A DNA stretch of 64,000 nt from Plutella xylostella (lineage: Eukaryota > Arthropoda > Insecta > Lepidoptera > Plutellidae): contig NC_063999.1 of NCBI RefSeq assembly GCF_932276165.1, forward strand, positions 3,846,501 to 3,910,500. Direction: 5' to 3'. This document shows, one piece after another, positions 11,080 through 23,187 of the stretch. Position numbers and translations under genes: made by a program. The notes under the pieces are model-generated. The model made no database searches. It was given only the letters and a program-made list of their open reading frames with translations, and was not told where the DNA came from. Numbering within the stretch: position 1 is the stretch's first letter; the number at the start of each line of letters is the position of its first letter.

Positions 11080-11730
11080 GGTTGGTACCCCAAAGGGTCC
11101 CACAGATCCTATCAATTCATTGTGATTTTCAAAGAAGGAGTCCTTTTCTTGAATATTATTTTATAGAAAATTCTGAAAAGTTAATTTCACGCTGAAGACT
11201 CCTTAACAAAATGATAACCGATTTCAATGCTCAAGACAAGAGGTGAAACTTTTAATGAAAAAATTAGCAAGCATGACAATCACAGTATCTTTCCGATCTT
11301 GCATGAACTGATGTAGTCGTTGCAATTCAGATTTATTATTATAAGGCGTAATTAAGCACTCAAGTGGCAATTTGATAGTACCCAATTTGTAAATAAATTG
11401 TGTGACAAAAATTAGCACTTAATATTTTGGAAACTAATCACTGAGTCTAAAAATGGTTTGAGCAAACCTATAATATTTTTGAAAGACCTATGGGTTCATT
11501 TTTCCTTTTGATGTACGGAACCCTAAAAATATGTAACCTTCTTTTAAATTTTCATCCAATCACAATTAAATATAGCATCTTGTCCCTGCAAAATTTCACA
11601 TATTAAGCCGATTCCAACTTTGCGCAACTGGAGTACAGTAGAGAATTGAAAAGACAGTATTGAGAGATTCTAAAGAACAATTGATTCGTCTGCGGAACCG
11701 ATAATTACTCGAGTCTGACTCGCACTGGAG
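11080..11730. repeat. Old Lepidopteran repeat fragments
   Basis: Segments such as GGTACCCCAAAGGGTCCC (near 11085), GATGTACGGAACCCTAAAAA (11509-11528) and TCGAGTCTGACTCGCACTGG (11709-11728) are of a type I know to recur in Lepidopteran genomes. They are spread out and degraded, so I give one approximate interval. No gene is supported between 11051 and 12429. Confidence 0.45.
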
Positions 11731-12762
11731 CAGTCTCTTTCCATGCTAATCAGAACTTAGGTACAGTTTAATTAAATTCAAACTTCTGCAAAGTCAGCTG
11801 CGCGCTATTTTTTATCAAGAGCACCCATTCATAGTCGTCAAAAAGAAAAGTATCTTAGAGTAATTAGAATCAGAGATAAGTTGGTGCTGATTATAAATGG
11901 TCGCTAGTCCTGAGGTTCTCTTCATTTCACCTGTTTATTTTCTATTGTATAAGTATAGTTAATTTTCCCTTTAGAATGTTATATGAAGAGACCTGTAGTG
12001 TAGGTATATTTGGCTTGTGTGAAGTCGCGGACACAGTACGAGTTAGCAAAGAATTCCCTGAAGCGAGATCCGAACTGACCCGTTCATTAAAAGTTGCTCG
12101 GCGCCGCCGTCCCCTTCTCATTCTTAATTACCGAAACAAACTCTTGTGTTGATTATGATTTCTGTTCACATGCGCATCATAACCTCACATCTGTTTTTAC
12201 TCGAATAATGATTAGGTTGGATTTGGTGGAGTAGCAAGACAGCTTATAATACGCAGTGGCCACGCCACATGCAGCCGAGTTTCCCACTGCCCTGATGAGT
12301 TTTCATTTCGGCCTAATTTTCATTTCGCGCGGGGTCGATCATTTCCAATTTCCGCTTCCCCGTCCAACGTTTAGGTAATCTAATTGATTTAGTTAACGCG
12401 TGTTACAACATTCCTCAATTTGTTTCAGATCCAGCGAGCAGAGGCGTGAAGATAACAACAATAAATTAAATTTAAACTAGTAGTATATTTAAAAGTAATA
12501 GCAACAAAAATAGTCCAGTAGAGCTAATCTTAATCTAAGTAACCGTAACAAGAAGCGCCTTGATAATCAATTAAAGTGTAGGCTAGTGCAACCGAAGTGC
12601 TTTACGTGGTGACTGAGTGCGGGTCTAGCATGGGTGGCGCGCGTGCGTGAGCGCGTCCACACGCGCGGTTTGTCGGCCGGCAAGATTGAGGGCGTGGGGG
12701 GGTGCGGGTGGGGCAGGCGCGCGCGCGTGCGTCCGCTGCAGGCGCTGTCCCGCGCGGCGGCC

Positions 12763-12870
12763 ATGTTGTCGTCGCAGCGGTCGCAGTCGTGCAACGAGGA
12801 GGGCGCGTTCTTCGGCGCGCGCGCGCTGCGCCGGCCGCGCGGGAAGGGCAGCGGCGAGCCCCCGTGCTAG
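12763..12870 (+). CDS. Upstream ORF, 35 codons, in the candidate 5' leader
   Basis: Starts at ATG with context GCGGCCATGT and reads MLSSQRSQSCNEEGAFF.., with an Arg/Gly-rich end, to a TAG at 12868-12870. It is in the same frame as the downstream ATG at 12880, separated by the stop and nine bases. It may be a regulatory upstream ORF that limits initiation at the main start, or an N-terminal extension reached only by stop readthrough, or chance. I do not recognise the peptide. Confidence 0.35.
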   Translation: MLSSQRSQSCNEEGAFFGARALRRPRGKGSGEPPC

Positions 12871-12879
12871 GGGTACGCC

Positions 12880-12926
12880 ATGTCGCTGCGCAGCCTCCAC
12901 CGCCGGATGTCTTCCGCCAACAACAC
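12880..12926 (+). CDS. Candidate first coding exon of an unidentified host gene
   Basis: ATG with context TACGCCATGT opens MSLRSLHRRMSSANN plus two bases of the next codon, then the donor consensus GTGAGTAT at 12927. A basic, serine-rich N-terminus directly followed by a strong donor inside a CpG-rich island is typical of a first coding exon in front of a long intron. No following exon can be recognised in the rest of the window, so the intron would exceed 50 kb or the call is wrong. I do not recognise the family and assign no function. Confidence 0.42.
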
Positions 12927-15349
12927 GTGAGTATACACATTATTTTTTCTGTGTTTGTGACTGATATGGTTGTTTTAATTAGACATGGGCTGAACATGTT
13001 TTTCATCTAATTCAGTATTACAAAAGAAGAACTACAAAAGACTATAAATACAAGAACTATAAATAAAAAACAGCACAAAACCTGCCGGAGTAAGTTTACC
13101 TACAGATTGTATGGGAGAGCAAAAAACAAAATAAGGAAATAATGTATAGATCTATAGATAAACGAGACACCGATAAAAATATCCGAATATCTTAAATGTC
13201 TACTTGACAGTCAATGATCCGTAAATCTCGACACGACAAGGTAAAATTTTGCATAAATCAAGTTATTGCCCTTTAACTTGAGCCCGATCTCTCATCGGAG
13301 GAGAATTCTCCAATGTCGATTGGAACAGCTCCGAAAGCTTGAATATTCAGTTACTAAATCATTACCTGAAGCAGAATGTCCTAAGATATCCCAGCAGCAT
13401 TGAAAAAACAGCCGTATTCCGTCAGTCTTATGACAGTATTTCCAAAACATAGGTCTGAAACTAATGGGTCGATTCGGGAGATATCTAATCGCCATTCAAT
13501 GTATGCAAATTGTTATTGACACAATCGTAAACCATATGCCGAGGAAAGCCCACAGGCATAATGTTCATTAAAATAGTAAATGACTATATATGCAGCTTAG
13601 TCCCATTGACTTACTTAGCTGCTGAATGTAATATGCAAAAGCTTTGAATTGTAAATTGGCCCTGAACATGCGAAATACTTTTATTTTGATTATAATATCA
13701 TTTGGGTAGGTTTCAGTGGTGGTAAAGGGGCTTCCACATTTACATATCAATAAATCAGTCTGATTGACATATAAAAGCAGGAGGCCATTGATATTTCGGC
13801 GTAGGCCGCAGGGAAAATGCCCCCATTGTCGCGATTGATAATCAAACCGAAAATTGGCGTATTCCGTGCCATGTAACCATATATGTACTTTCGTGTACAG
13901 GAAGTAACACAAACCACTAAATAGATAATTATCCACCAATTCTACCATAATTGTTAATAATTGAATCCGCATCACAGCTGAATTCCTTCTTACTGATCGT
14001 GTTTGAAATAAAACAAACTACATAACTCTTCCGAATCCAGTTAAAAGCTGAAATCTATAGGTACTTAGGTACTTACCTACGTTATAACAAACAAACTTCT
14101 AACATTTAAGGTGAAACTGAACAAGTGATTAATGTAAAATTCATACGAACACTTTGTCACTTTAATATCCCTGAATATTTTAACTTTAACCTGCCGCCGC
14201 CGCCGCCCTTTTAAACCCTTTCGTGGCTTAAAATACTCAAATAGGCTACTGCCGCTTTTTCATCTCCATGAATTTCATGTAGGATATTTTCAACGTTGCC
14301 TGAGCTAAGTGTATAAATGCTACATCATTTGAAGAAGACAGATACATAATACCGATTTAGATATACAAAGGTTCTAGAAAATATGTAAATATGATTATCC
14401 ATAATCATACTCTACATAGTGTAATAGTAACATTTCAGGATACTACGGGGACTTGAGTCTTACAAATCTAGATACCATGTGCTAATCAAAGTTATAACTG
14501 AAAGAAATATGCAAGTAGGGTAACCAACGGTCATGCATACATGTATATTTACGTATGATACTACGGCTTGGATCCATACAAATGTATCCTACTTACCTAT
14601 ACAAATATCTGTATGTATAAATGTATTCGTTCCCTCAACCATCAGGAAGTCAGAACTTTGTGGTGGTTACCGTTTGGCCGTCTAAGCCAGTAGCAACGAG
14701 GGCAAATATAGCCCCTATTTTGTAGCAGTTAAGCCTGAAATGTGGCGGGCAGGCTGCGTCCCATTTCACCGGTCAACATGCAACGGTCACCCACAAAGTG
14801 GATTCCGAACAGTGGCTTGAATTTATTTCGAACTTAAACTCGGCTAAGTAGGGGGGTAACATGACTTTTCGTTTTTCGTAAATTAGTTGCAGAATTAGGG
14901 AGGATTGATTGAACGAGTTATTTAGTAGAGTAAAAGAGTGTTATCTGTTTGTAATGTAGGCACATCAACAGTTAAAATTTGATCCCAGTCTCATGTGAAA
15001 GATGGGCTGGAGAATATTTTCATTCGATACACTGCTAGCTCTTAAATGAGTGCCCTTATAATTATGTAATTTATTCATCTGTAACTGTTGTTCTCGAACA
15101 CTTCCATTGCGATCTCAATTTGAATAAACGTCGCAGGAACTATCGTATTCGTAGAAAAAACTGTACATTTTGCGTATTACTTAATGTGCTCTATATCTTG
15201 TTATTCTCTTGTCAGTGGGTATTCAGTAATATAAACAAGTCGGTCGTATCTAGCACTTATCCGATTGTTCGCGAGCACTATCAATGGAAATACAAGACAG
15301 ATGTTTACAAAGTTCTGTCTGATAAATACAAACTGGCGTTGTATAGTTA
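12927..15349. other. Probable intron or intergenic DNA; no supported gene
   Basis: Mostly AT-rich. It holds a short CCG run (about 14193-14208). A 135-codon minus-strand frame (13568-13975) is the longest unexplained frame of the window but has no domain, no codon signature and no splice or promoter context. Confidence 0.45.
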
Positions 15350-15660
15350 TATTATAATAATAATAATAATAAAGTTCTTTATTTACAGGTAAGACCCATT
15401 AGAATACAAATACAATAGTAAAATTAAATTAAATTATACATAATATGTTGCCTATGATAACTAATCTATAAAGCTAAGATTAGTTAAAATTTGCCATTCT
15501 CAGCACGGTGCACGGCCAACCAGTGTCTAACAAATCCGTTACCAAGGTTGGAACTAATCGTTTCTAGGATCCGGTTGTTAGAGTTCCTAATCCTAATTAT
15601 GAAACCGGCCGCAGTTATAAAAGTTATTTATAAAGCCAACGAATAGGTAAGCATCGAGAT
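15350..15660 (-). mobile_element. Degraded retroelement 3' end with TTA-repeat tail
   Basis: On the minus strand a frame of about 50 codons ends in ..GFVRHWLAVHRAENGKF and a stop (about 15491), followed by AT-rich 3' sequence and a TAA/TTA trinucleotide tail (15350-15373). Upstream residues LFVGFINNF join this frame only through a frameshift near 15630. The layout, coding end then short 3' UTR then microsatellite tail, fits a truncated LINE, but I do not recognise the protein. Confidence 0.45.
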
Positions 15661-15686
15661 AATGTTTATGGCTATTTATACAATAT

Positions 15687-15790
15687 AGGGTGTTGCAAAA
15701 GTGGTTTAGTAAACCCAAAGGGGGTAACTCAGCTTTACATTCAACGATTTTAGAAATACGTAAAAAATTTGGATACTTATGACTTACCAC
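15687..15790 (+). repeat. ACAGGGTG-family interspersed repeat, copy 2
   Basis: Reads AGGGTGTTGCAAAAGTGGTT, then CCCAAAGGGGGTAACTCAG and a GAAATACGTAAAAAATTTGG block, the same block order as copy 1. Confidence 0.75.
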
Positions 15791-15954
15791 TTAGTGAAAA
15801 AATATGTAATTAACGCAGTTTGTATAGAAAGCGTATGGTGGTAGATGACTATCGACAAATAATTGTAAAATTTTACATCGATTAAACCATTTGAATTTGA
15901 AGCATTTTTTTTAAACATTGTTCAAAATGGCCGCATGACTTATCCGCTTTTCCT

Positions 15955-16175
15955 CACACTCTGTATCCCATGCAGGGGTACAACGAACAACGAAATGCGG
16001 CAGGGGTACAACGAAAAGCGGGTGGCTGGCTCGCGAGTCACCTCTGACAACCACTTCGGGGATTACAGTCGTGAGCTTATTAGTTCATAGCTAAATCACA
16101 CTGGATTCGAACCCACGTCTCACCCCTAAGAAGCAAGTACACAACCCATTGTTCTACCGCTGAAATTTCACACAA
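15955..16175 (-). mobile_element. tRNA-derived SINE
   Basis: On the minus strand the segment 16165-16103 reads as a tRNA-like head: AGCGGTAGAAC (A-box), then GGGTTCGAATCC (B-box). These are the two internal RNA polymerase III promoter blocks. A body without coding capacity extends to about 15955 and contains two GTTGTACCCCTGC units. The tRNA cloverleaf is not intact, so this is a SINE or tRNA pseudogene rather than a working tRNA. Confidence 0.7.
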
Positions 16176-16216
16176 ATATACCCCTATTACTTGGCTGCGT
16201 CGAGGATAGCGCCCCA

Positions 16217-16241
16217 TGACGTCACGCGGACTATGACGTCA
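16217..16241. promoter_or_regulatory. Tandem CRE-like sites
   Basis: TGACGTCA occurs at 16217-16224 and 16234-16241, within a 17-bp direct repeat of the form ATGACGTCACGCG. A third palindrome lies at 16603-16610. TGACGTCA is the consensus for CREB/ATF-type bZIP factors. No adjacent transcription unit can be identified. Confidence 0.45.
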
Positions 16242-18735
16242 CGCGACCTTGGCTCGTCTCACCTAGACTGTAGTATCGAATTTTCCCTGCTCCCTAGACG
16301 CGATTGTGCAACGTTTGAGCTGATACCGAAATAGAGTGATTTACTCAGGTTATAGGGTTAGGCAGTTAACTGGCTGGACTCCATCATACGCGCGTGTACG
16401 TACCTATTGTATGTTTATTGAGAGTATTGTGTGATGTTATTTTGGGAATTTAATCTAATAATTGACAAAATTTCAATATTTTATACAGTTAAAATTCGAA
16501 AACCATTTAGAGATATGGCTCTAATATTCACAAAAAAAAATGATTCAGATTTTTCTATTGATTTATTTCAGAGAAAAACATAAAATTCTAAATTCGCGTT
16601 CGTGACGTCACGATGTGGCATAATAATTAAACGCGCTTTTACTTCTACAAACATGAAGAAAAAAAAACATATTATGTCACTTTGACAATGACAATGACAA
16701 ACATCACTCAAATGTCTGTCACTTTTATATGTCCACGTCAATGACGAAAGCTTGTGATGTCCTTGCCACAAAATGAAGTTGAAGTTAAAGTTGATTGGTC
16801 CTTGTTCATGTCAAGTTAATGTCATCAAACTTTTTTTTTAGGTTAGGCAGGCAACGAAAATATTTTTATTTAGAGCCTCAACGTGACTTCACTCAGGTTG
16901 TAAATATTTTGAACTTTGAAATTAAAAAAAATATATTAAAACATAGAAATATTAAGAAATAAAAAAATACGGGTCATCTAAATTTGTGATATCTCCTCGA
17001 AAATAAAATAAAATCAGTGAGCATTTTATTTGAAATGTTGTCAATTTAATTGTTTTTTGTGCAATAACGTGTAGCTACAAAATTAATGTAACCTATAAAA
17101 CTGTATGTACACGCTGATTTGATAATAAATTTTATTATTATTTTATTTATTTATCGTTTGACTTGGCTTTGAATGGATACGCTTAATTAATACGTCATAC
17201 TACAGGATTTAAAATGGTCTTAAAATTTATTTTTATTATGTTTCATTCATAGGGTTATGTGGTTTTTGCTCTGACTGCTGACGAAGGTCAAACAGACGAA
17301 CTCGACAGCAATCCAATTGATTAGTGAGAGGTTGAGGAAGGTACGCAAAAAGGACATCATTTCATGAATTACGAATTAAATACGGAAAACAATTTTACAG
17401 GAAGTCCAACGATGGTCTCTACTCTCTACGCTGAATCCGAATTCAATGCATGTTCACAGAAATAAATCCACTAGAGTAGAACCACATAAACCATGCAGAT
17501 AATCCCCTAATGCTCGTGTTTGTAAGCTATTCGCCTAATAGCTTAATTAATCTGCCGTACAACTTGCAATGGTAAACTTTAATTCATCTGACGCTGCACT
17601 TTAAGCTAATGTCGACTTTAAATGTATTGCTGCCTTGCTTTTTTTGACAGTAGGTATATGGGCAGAAATAGACAGTCTGCCAATCACAAGTACATGCAGT
17701 GACCAGTGTGTGTATGTACCTACTTTTGTTTTTTTAAACGTTTTCGTGAAGGTTTCTTTTTCCTAACTAAAAAAATTACCTCTTGCAGGTTGAAGAGTAG
17801 AAGATTCATTTAGCACTATGTCAATGAATATTTCAGTCAGTTTTCTCATTTTACTAACTCAAAAATTGTCCTGTTTCTAATAATAGTAACAATTAAAAGT
17901 GTACCTAATACAATATGTACCTCAGTTAGGCTAAATGCTTATGTTTATGACTTCTTAGGTAACATTTTATTGAAGTCATAAAATGTAGTATTTAAGATTA
18001 AGGGTTACAGCCTTCATAAAAGAGGCAATTAACCAAATGACTGTTAAATTTGCTGGTAAATTACGTACTACATAATAATATCGTAACGTATATGTATGAT
18101 GCTGAAACATTACAGAGCTGATTTTGAATTAAATTAAGCTAGACTGGTAAAAAATGCTTTTAGCATTAAGTCCACCCTTTGTACATTAAAGTATTTGTGC
18201 AATAAAGGATTAAATAAAAACGCCCGTAACTAATAACGTTTTTTTTAAATTCTCTAGCTGTCATCCTCCGTACTGACTTTATTGTATCACTTATAAAAAC
18301 CTATAAAATGAAAGTGTAAACCACCCACATACAAGTTTAATAAAAAAATCACAAATGACCTATCGAATGACCTAGATGCCACTTGGCGGGACGCCAAAAA
18401 GCAGCCACGTATCTAGCAAAAGCTGGAAAGATTCGAATTTTCACTTTTTTTAATTATCAACCGCTTGAGGCTGATATGCATCGTGCTCGAGCCCGAATTT
18501 CTTGTGAAAAAAAAGATAAATTGTCACAGTTCCATAAATTTGGCGCGCCATGTAAATTCGGTGACCTTTATCGAAACAAATGGAGACAAATATTTATGCA
18601 GATAGTATTATTTCCAGTAAGCGTGCCACGCAAAATTTCAGTGTTTTCAACCTGTAATATTTATGGTAAGTTAAAGAACAGTTTTTCATTCCGTTATGAA
18701 GTATTTTATTATGGTTTCTTCTATGGTTAAAATAC
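16242..18735. other. AT-rich stretch without a supported gene
   Basis: Includes a run of short TGACA/TGTCA repeats (about 16675-16725). A 115-codon plus-strand frame (18383-18730) has no recognisable domain and is not supported. Confidence 0.45.
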
Positions 18736-18963
18736 TAAAGTAAAGTAAAGTAAAGTAAAGTAAAGTAAAGTAAAGTAAAGTATTGTTTATTTGCATGAAT
18801 ATAGGTGTTACATAAGATGTTACATTAAAATGTCAATAAATAAAAAAAAATCACTATATTCTACCATGCAGGCATGCAAATATTATTTATCTAATTACAA
18901 TTATGTCACTATCAGTATAAAATTAAGATCATCAAACATTATTAATTATATATTATATTATTT

Positions 18964-19410
18964 CTAGTCAAAATTGTCGTCTAGGAACTCTTGCAAACTA
19001 TAGTAGCATTTGCCTATTAGTAATTTCCTTAATGTTACTTTGTACAAATGTGTATTATCTATATTTCTAATGGATTTAGGTAGCTTATTATATATTTTCG
19101 GAGCCATACCAAATATGCTCTTGCTAAACAGGGTGGTTGAGCGGACCGGAGCACACAATTTAGTGTCTCTTTTACTTTTAAGTTTATTGAACAGGTTTAA
19201 ATTAGACCTAACGAATACGGCAGTTTCAAAGATATAAAGTGATGGTAGGGTCAACACATTATATTTTTTAAAGTGTGGCACACAGCTGTCGGTTTGCTTC
19301 AGTTTACATATTGCCCTTATGCAACGTTTCTGCGCTTTAAATGCCATCTCTTTGTGAGTCGAGTTTCCCCAGAATATTATGCCATATCTTAGTAGAGGCC
19401 ACAAATGCAT
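18964..19410 (-). pseudogene. C-terminal part of the same RT ORF, after the frameshift
   Basis: Continues the ORF above in another frame: LLRYGIIFWGNS follows naturally after AVYHAFVAS of the upstream frame, then FKAQKRCIRAIC and a region ending LQEFLDDNFD. This is the usual post-RT thumb and C-terminal region of CR1/Jockey-like elements. A small indel near 19400 separates the two pieces. Confidence 0.88.
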
Positions 19411-21484
19411 GATATACTGCTAATAGGGCAGATAGACTGGTTATTTTAGCAAGCATGTATAGAGCATAGGAAAACTGACTAACTTTTTTGCAAATTTGAT
19501 CTATCTGTGGCTTCCATGTTAAATGAGCGTCAATGTTTAGTCCTAAGAATTTTGTTTCATTTACTTCGTTAATTTTTTCATCATTATATTGAATGTCAAG
19601 TTTCTTATGTATTTTATTGTAATTGTTGGTAAATGTCATAATATGTGTTTTACTAAGATTGATAACAAGATTATTATGTTCAAGCCAATCGATAATAGTT
19701 CTTAGAGAGTTATTTATTTCAGTTTCATAGTTGTTTGGGTTTTGACATTCAGCAATCAAGGTGCTGTCATCCGCAAATAGGACCATAGGATGTGACACTG
19801 ATTTAGGCAGATCATTTATATAAATGAGGAACAGTAATGGCCCTAATACACTACCTTGCGGTACACCATATTGCACTGTTCTAGGTTGTGAAGAATAATG
19901 AATTTCTGTTTTAGTTTTATGACATATTTTTGAGACCTGCGTTAGTTGTTGTCTGTTGTTTAGATAGCTTTTAATGAGTTCATGTGCATTACCTCGGATG
20001 CCATACATATAAAGCTTTTTCAGTAGTATATTGTGGTCAACAAAGTCGAATGCTTTGGTCATATCCATATACATGGCCGTCACTGGGATTTTCTTATCTA
20101 AATTCGTTACTACTTTTACCAGAAAATCATATATAGCTAAGTCAATTGTCATATTTTGTCTAAAGCCCTTCTGTTCTTCAGTAAATAAATTCTTTTTCTC
20201 AAAGTATTGGTTTAGGTTATAAATTACTTTTTCAAAAACTTTTGAGAGTATAGGTATTAACGCAACTGGTCTATAGAAATTCATGTTTTTCCGATCACTC
20301 TTCTTAAATACTGGCTTAATAATAGAAATTTTAAGCTTTTCTGGGAATATCCCCTTCTCGATAGAAAGGTTTATAAGATAGCTTAAAACAGGTGATATGA
20401 CTTCTGCTACATATTTTAATACCTTCGTGCAAATTTTGTCATGACCAGTGCTATTAGTATTTTTTAAGTTCTTTATTATTAAATACACTTCATAAGGGGT
20501 GGTAGGATTCAAGAACAAGGAATTAGGATTAAAAGTGATTCCTACTGGGTTAATTTGATTAGTTTTCTTAGTACATTGTTGATTTACCTGATCAATGTAA
20601 AAATCATTGAAGGCTTGTGCAATCTCTTGTGGATCAGTAATAAGGTGTTCGTCAATTTTAATTTGTTCAATGTAATTTTTATGGTTATTGTTATTATTAT
20701 TTTTTGTGTTATCATTTATTATTTTCCATGTAGCTTTAGATTTGTTTTTTGATGTTTTTATATTGTAATCATTTTGTGATTTTTTAGTCATAGTAATAAT
20801 TTTTTTAAGTCTTTTAGTGTAGTTTTTAAATATTTGTTTGTTTTCTTGACTGGGTGACTGTCTATATTGCCATAGTAACTGTCTCTTTCTTTTAGTGTAT
20901 AGTTTTATGCCCTTTGAGATCCATTGTGGTCGCCTATGGCTCGATATTTTTACTCTTATAGTCGGAAAACACAAATCATACAACATTTTAAATAAGTCAT
21001 AAAACTCATTGAATGTAGAATTGACGTCATTGCTACTGTATATCTCACTAAAACTGAGCCTTGATAAGTGTTCCTTAAACTTATTCAGGTTATCAATATT
21101 GTAATCTTGTTTTTGAGAATACCAATAATTAAGGACAGAGTAGTTTCTGACAGGGCACCTCAGTATCTGTCCAGTATGATCCGAGAGTGCCAGTTCTACA
21201 ACTTCACTCTTGCACCCCCTAATATTGTGTGCGAAGTTGTCCAAGCAAGTACCGCTGCTAATACGTGTGGGAGTATTGAAAGTTAGTTTTAAGTTGTAGC
21301 TCATTAAAAGATCTTCGAAGTCATTTGAAAATCTATTACTTTTTAGTCGGTCTATGTTAAAATCTCCACATATAATAGTTTGCCTTTTGCCGTAGCAGAG
21401 TTTCCTTAGTAGTTTGTCTAAATTTTTAAAGAAAATGTCATAAGTCTTAATGTCATATTTTGCTTTTCTGTATACACAAATCAA
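19337..21484 (-). pseudogene. Endonuclease-reverse transcriptase ORF, 5'-truncated and frameshifted
   Basis: About 715 residues from a TTG codon, not a true start; a stop lies three codons upstream because the 5' end is lost. Residues 40-43 are GDFN and 101-103 SDH, the last motifs of the apurinic-type endonuclease; its N-terminal half is missing. The RT follows: SFYRP-like NFYRPVALIP, MDMTKAFD (motif A), YGVPQGSVLGPLLF (motif B) and FADD (570-573, the catalytic aspartates). The frame ends early through a frameshift at about 19395-19405, where the reading passes into the overlapping frame at 18964-19410. It could not make a working element. Confidence 0.93.
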
Positions 21485-21864
21485 ATTATATTATACTAAC
21501 TATTGCACCGTTCTTTCGATCCCGATGATAGTTTGAAAAAATGCAATAAAGTCAAAATTAATTCAGCATTTTTTATAGGATTTGATAAAACATGAAGAAT
21601 GGGCTGTTGGAAGCGTTTTAACGTCGATTTCTTTTGTGGATAACTCGATCAGTGATCAGTGAAAATTTGATCTCGCTTAAAAGATCGCTCCATTGATCCT
21701 CTACACCTCGTCTACTTGTACATTTGTACAGTTTCTCCTGGTATTTCCGTACATACAATATTCTCATGTACATGTATGCTTGTGCCGGGCAGACATTTAT
21801 TTAAAAAGAGAACATGACGGATAATACTTATGACAATAAAATATTATTCATTGTGTAAAATTAT

Positions 21865-21907
21865 TTGCCCAGCAGTAGGACACTAGAGGTTGAGGAAAAA
21901 AAAATAT
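21865..21907 (+). repeat. Short RTE-type 3' end with A-rich tail
   Basis: TTGCCCAGCAGTAGGACACT followed by AGAGGTTGAGG and an A-rich tail resembles the 3' end of the RTE copy at 6457-6513. Only the last few dozen bases remain. Confidence 0.6.
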
Positions 21908-23079
21908 AAAAAAAATTATGCGTTATTGCATGAGTTTATCTCGTTAAGGGTTGCAGGCGTGAGTGATAATGATAATTACATACATATGCACTGCATATGA
22001 TTACTTAATGTGAAAAAGAGATAGGTAATATTTATTTCCATCAAGCAACTGCTCAATATATTTGTATGAAATCCCGCAGAGATTAAAAGATAAATGAGCA
22101 TGATTTATTGACGAATAAAAATAAATGAGCATGAAACGTAATTAATTAATAACCGATGCGATGTAACTGCAATAAACATTTCATTCTGTTCCGAATTCAC
22201 TGGTGTGTACTGCGATTGCAACCAGAATGCATTGAAATAAAGCGGTCGACCTCGATTATTGGGAGCGATTAATTGTCAATACATGTATGTTTTGACAATA
22301 TCGGAACATGTGCTAAGATTGTCAGGGGACGTTGGCGGGTGATCAATCAGTGTAGTTCGTGCTATCGGGAATTGTTGGATGGAGGATGTTAGCTCGTAAG
22401 TACCTACCTACAATAATAAGTAAGCGGACATTCGATTATTACATCCATAACACAGGCATAGACTGTTGTTTGGTTTGTCATTTAGCCACCCTCTGTACGC
22501 CATCTTAGCATTTTAACTATTGTTTTCACAGTTACTGAACTAAAGTTTTAGGTCACTATAGAAGCTATTTCCGTTAATTAATTGTTCTGGTTTCAATATA
22601 AACAGAATGGGTTACCTGTTCCCAAAGCTTGTAACTTTACTCATCTATAACTTGTTGGGACGGTAGTAGAGCAAGCTGGCCAGTACTCCATCTATCGTTG
22701 TACCTACATACACATAGAGAGGAAAATGGTTGACCAAATTCACACAAAGGTTGCCTGGAAGGGATGGCTCTTAGCGATAAGGAATATTTTACTTACTAAT
22801 TCAACTTTTTAAAATTGCAATGTCGTTAAATTCTGTTTTTTATCATCAATGTTATATTGTAGAGGCATTGTAAATGGCATTTCATGAGAAATCTTGAATA
22901 TGTTCTTCTGACACCATGTTGCTGTGAGCAAATATTTGAAATTAAACTATAGAAAAAAAGAGACAGTAAAGTAAGCGCTTATAAGTTTCAAGCTTTCTTT
23001 CTCTATATGGCCTTACGTAGTACGTAGTAATAAGTTATCGAATAAAGAGTAAGTACTGCTTTAGTTTTAACCTAGAGTG
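21908..23079. other. Stretch with one candidate untranslated first exon
   Basis: At 22346-22395, CAATCAGTGTAGTTCGTG (Inr-like TCAGT at 22347-22351) is followed by GGATG-type downstream sequence, a start codon at 22386 and a strong donor CTC|GTAAGT at 22396. These are weak motifs that could mark a transcription start and short first exon on the plus strand. No other gene evidence is seen in this interval. Confidence 0.2.
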
Positions 23080-23187
23080 ATGGCGGTTTCTGGGCAGGAC
23101 ATGGGCACAATGGCCGGTCTCCATCTCATCGCGTCCGCGAACCAATACCGATCCACCATCGAACTTGCCTCCCCCGGAATCGTATGA
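23080..23187 (+). CDS. Small ORF of 35 codons, doubtful
   Basis: Reads MAVSGQDMGTMAGLHLIA.. to a TGA at 23185-23187, with GAGTGATGG as start context. GC content is higher than in the flanks. There is no splice site or domain that supports it; it may be a small exon, a repeat or chance. Confidence 0.15.
   Translation: MAVSGQDMGTMAGLHLIASANQYRSTIELASPGIV

Larger units (their letters stand above)
12430..12926 (+). promoter_or_regulatory. CpG-rich candidate promoter and 5' UTR of a host gene
   Basis: The segment 12600-12926 is by far the most GC- and CpG-rich in the window, in contrast to the AT-rich surroundings. It holds a small upstream ORF, a second start codon and a good splice donor (12927). 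A possible acceptor TTTGTTTCAG ends at about 12429, so the 5' UTR may start there or within the island. Several long stop-free frames on both strands here are a by-product of high GC and are not genes. Confidence 0.55.
18736..21492 (-). mobile_element. 5'-truncated non-LTR retrotransposon (CR1-group-like)
   Basis: On the minus strand the element starts inside the endonuclease domain (about 21490), runs through a complete reverse transcriptase and ends in a 3' UTR with a tandem CTTTA tail (18736-18782, read on the plus strand as TAAAG units). ATACTAA occurs at both edges (18732-18738 and 21493-21499), a possible 7-bp target-site duplication. The microsatellite tail and the YGVPQGSVLGPLLF RT motif suggest the CR1/L2/Daphne group; the clade needs a tree. 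Confidence 0.92.

Noticed and set aside
12602..13010. Several overlapping frames of 75-134 codons on both strands
   Set aside because: They arise because the GC-rich island has few stop codons; compositions are Arg/Ala/Pro-rich and the frames contradict one another. Only the small exon and upstream ORF have supporting signals.
13568..13975. 135-codon minus-strand frame
   Set aside because: It is the longest unexplained frame, but no domain, splice context, promoter or repeat homology supports it. A length like this can occur by chance in 64 kb.
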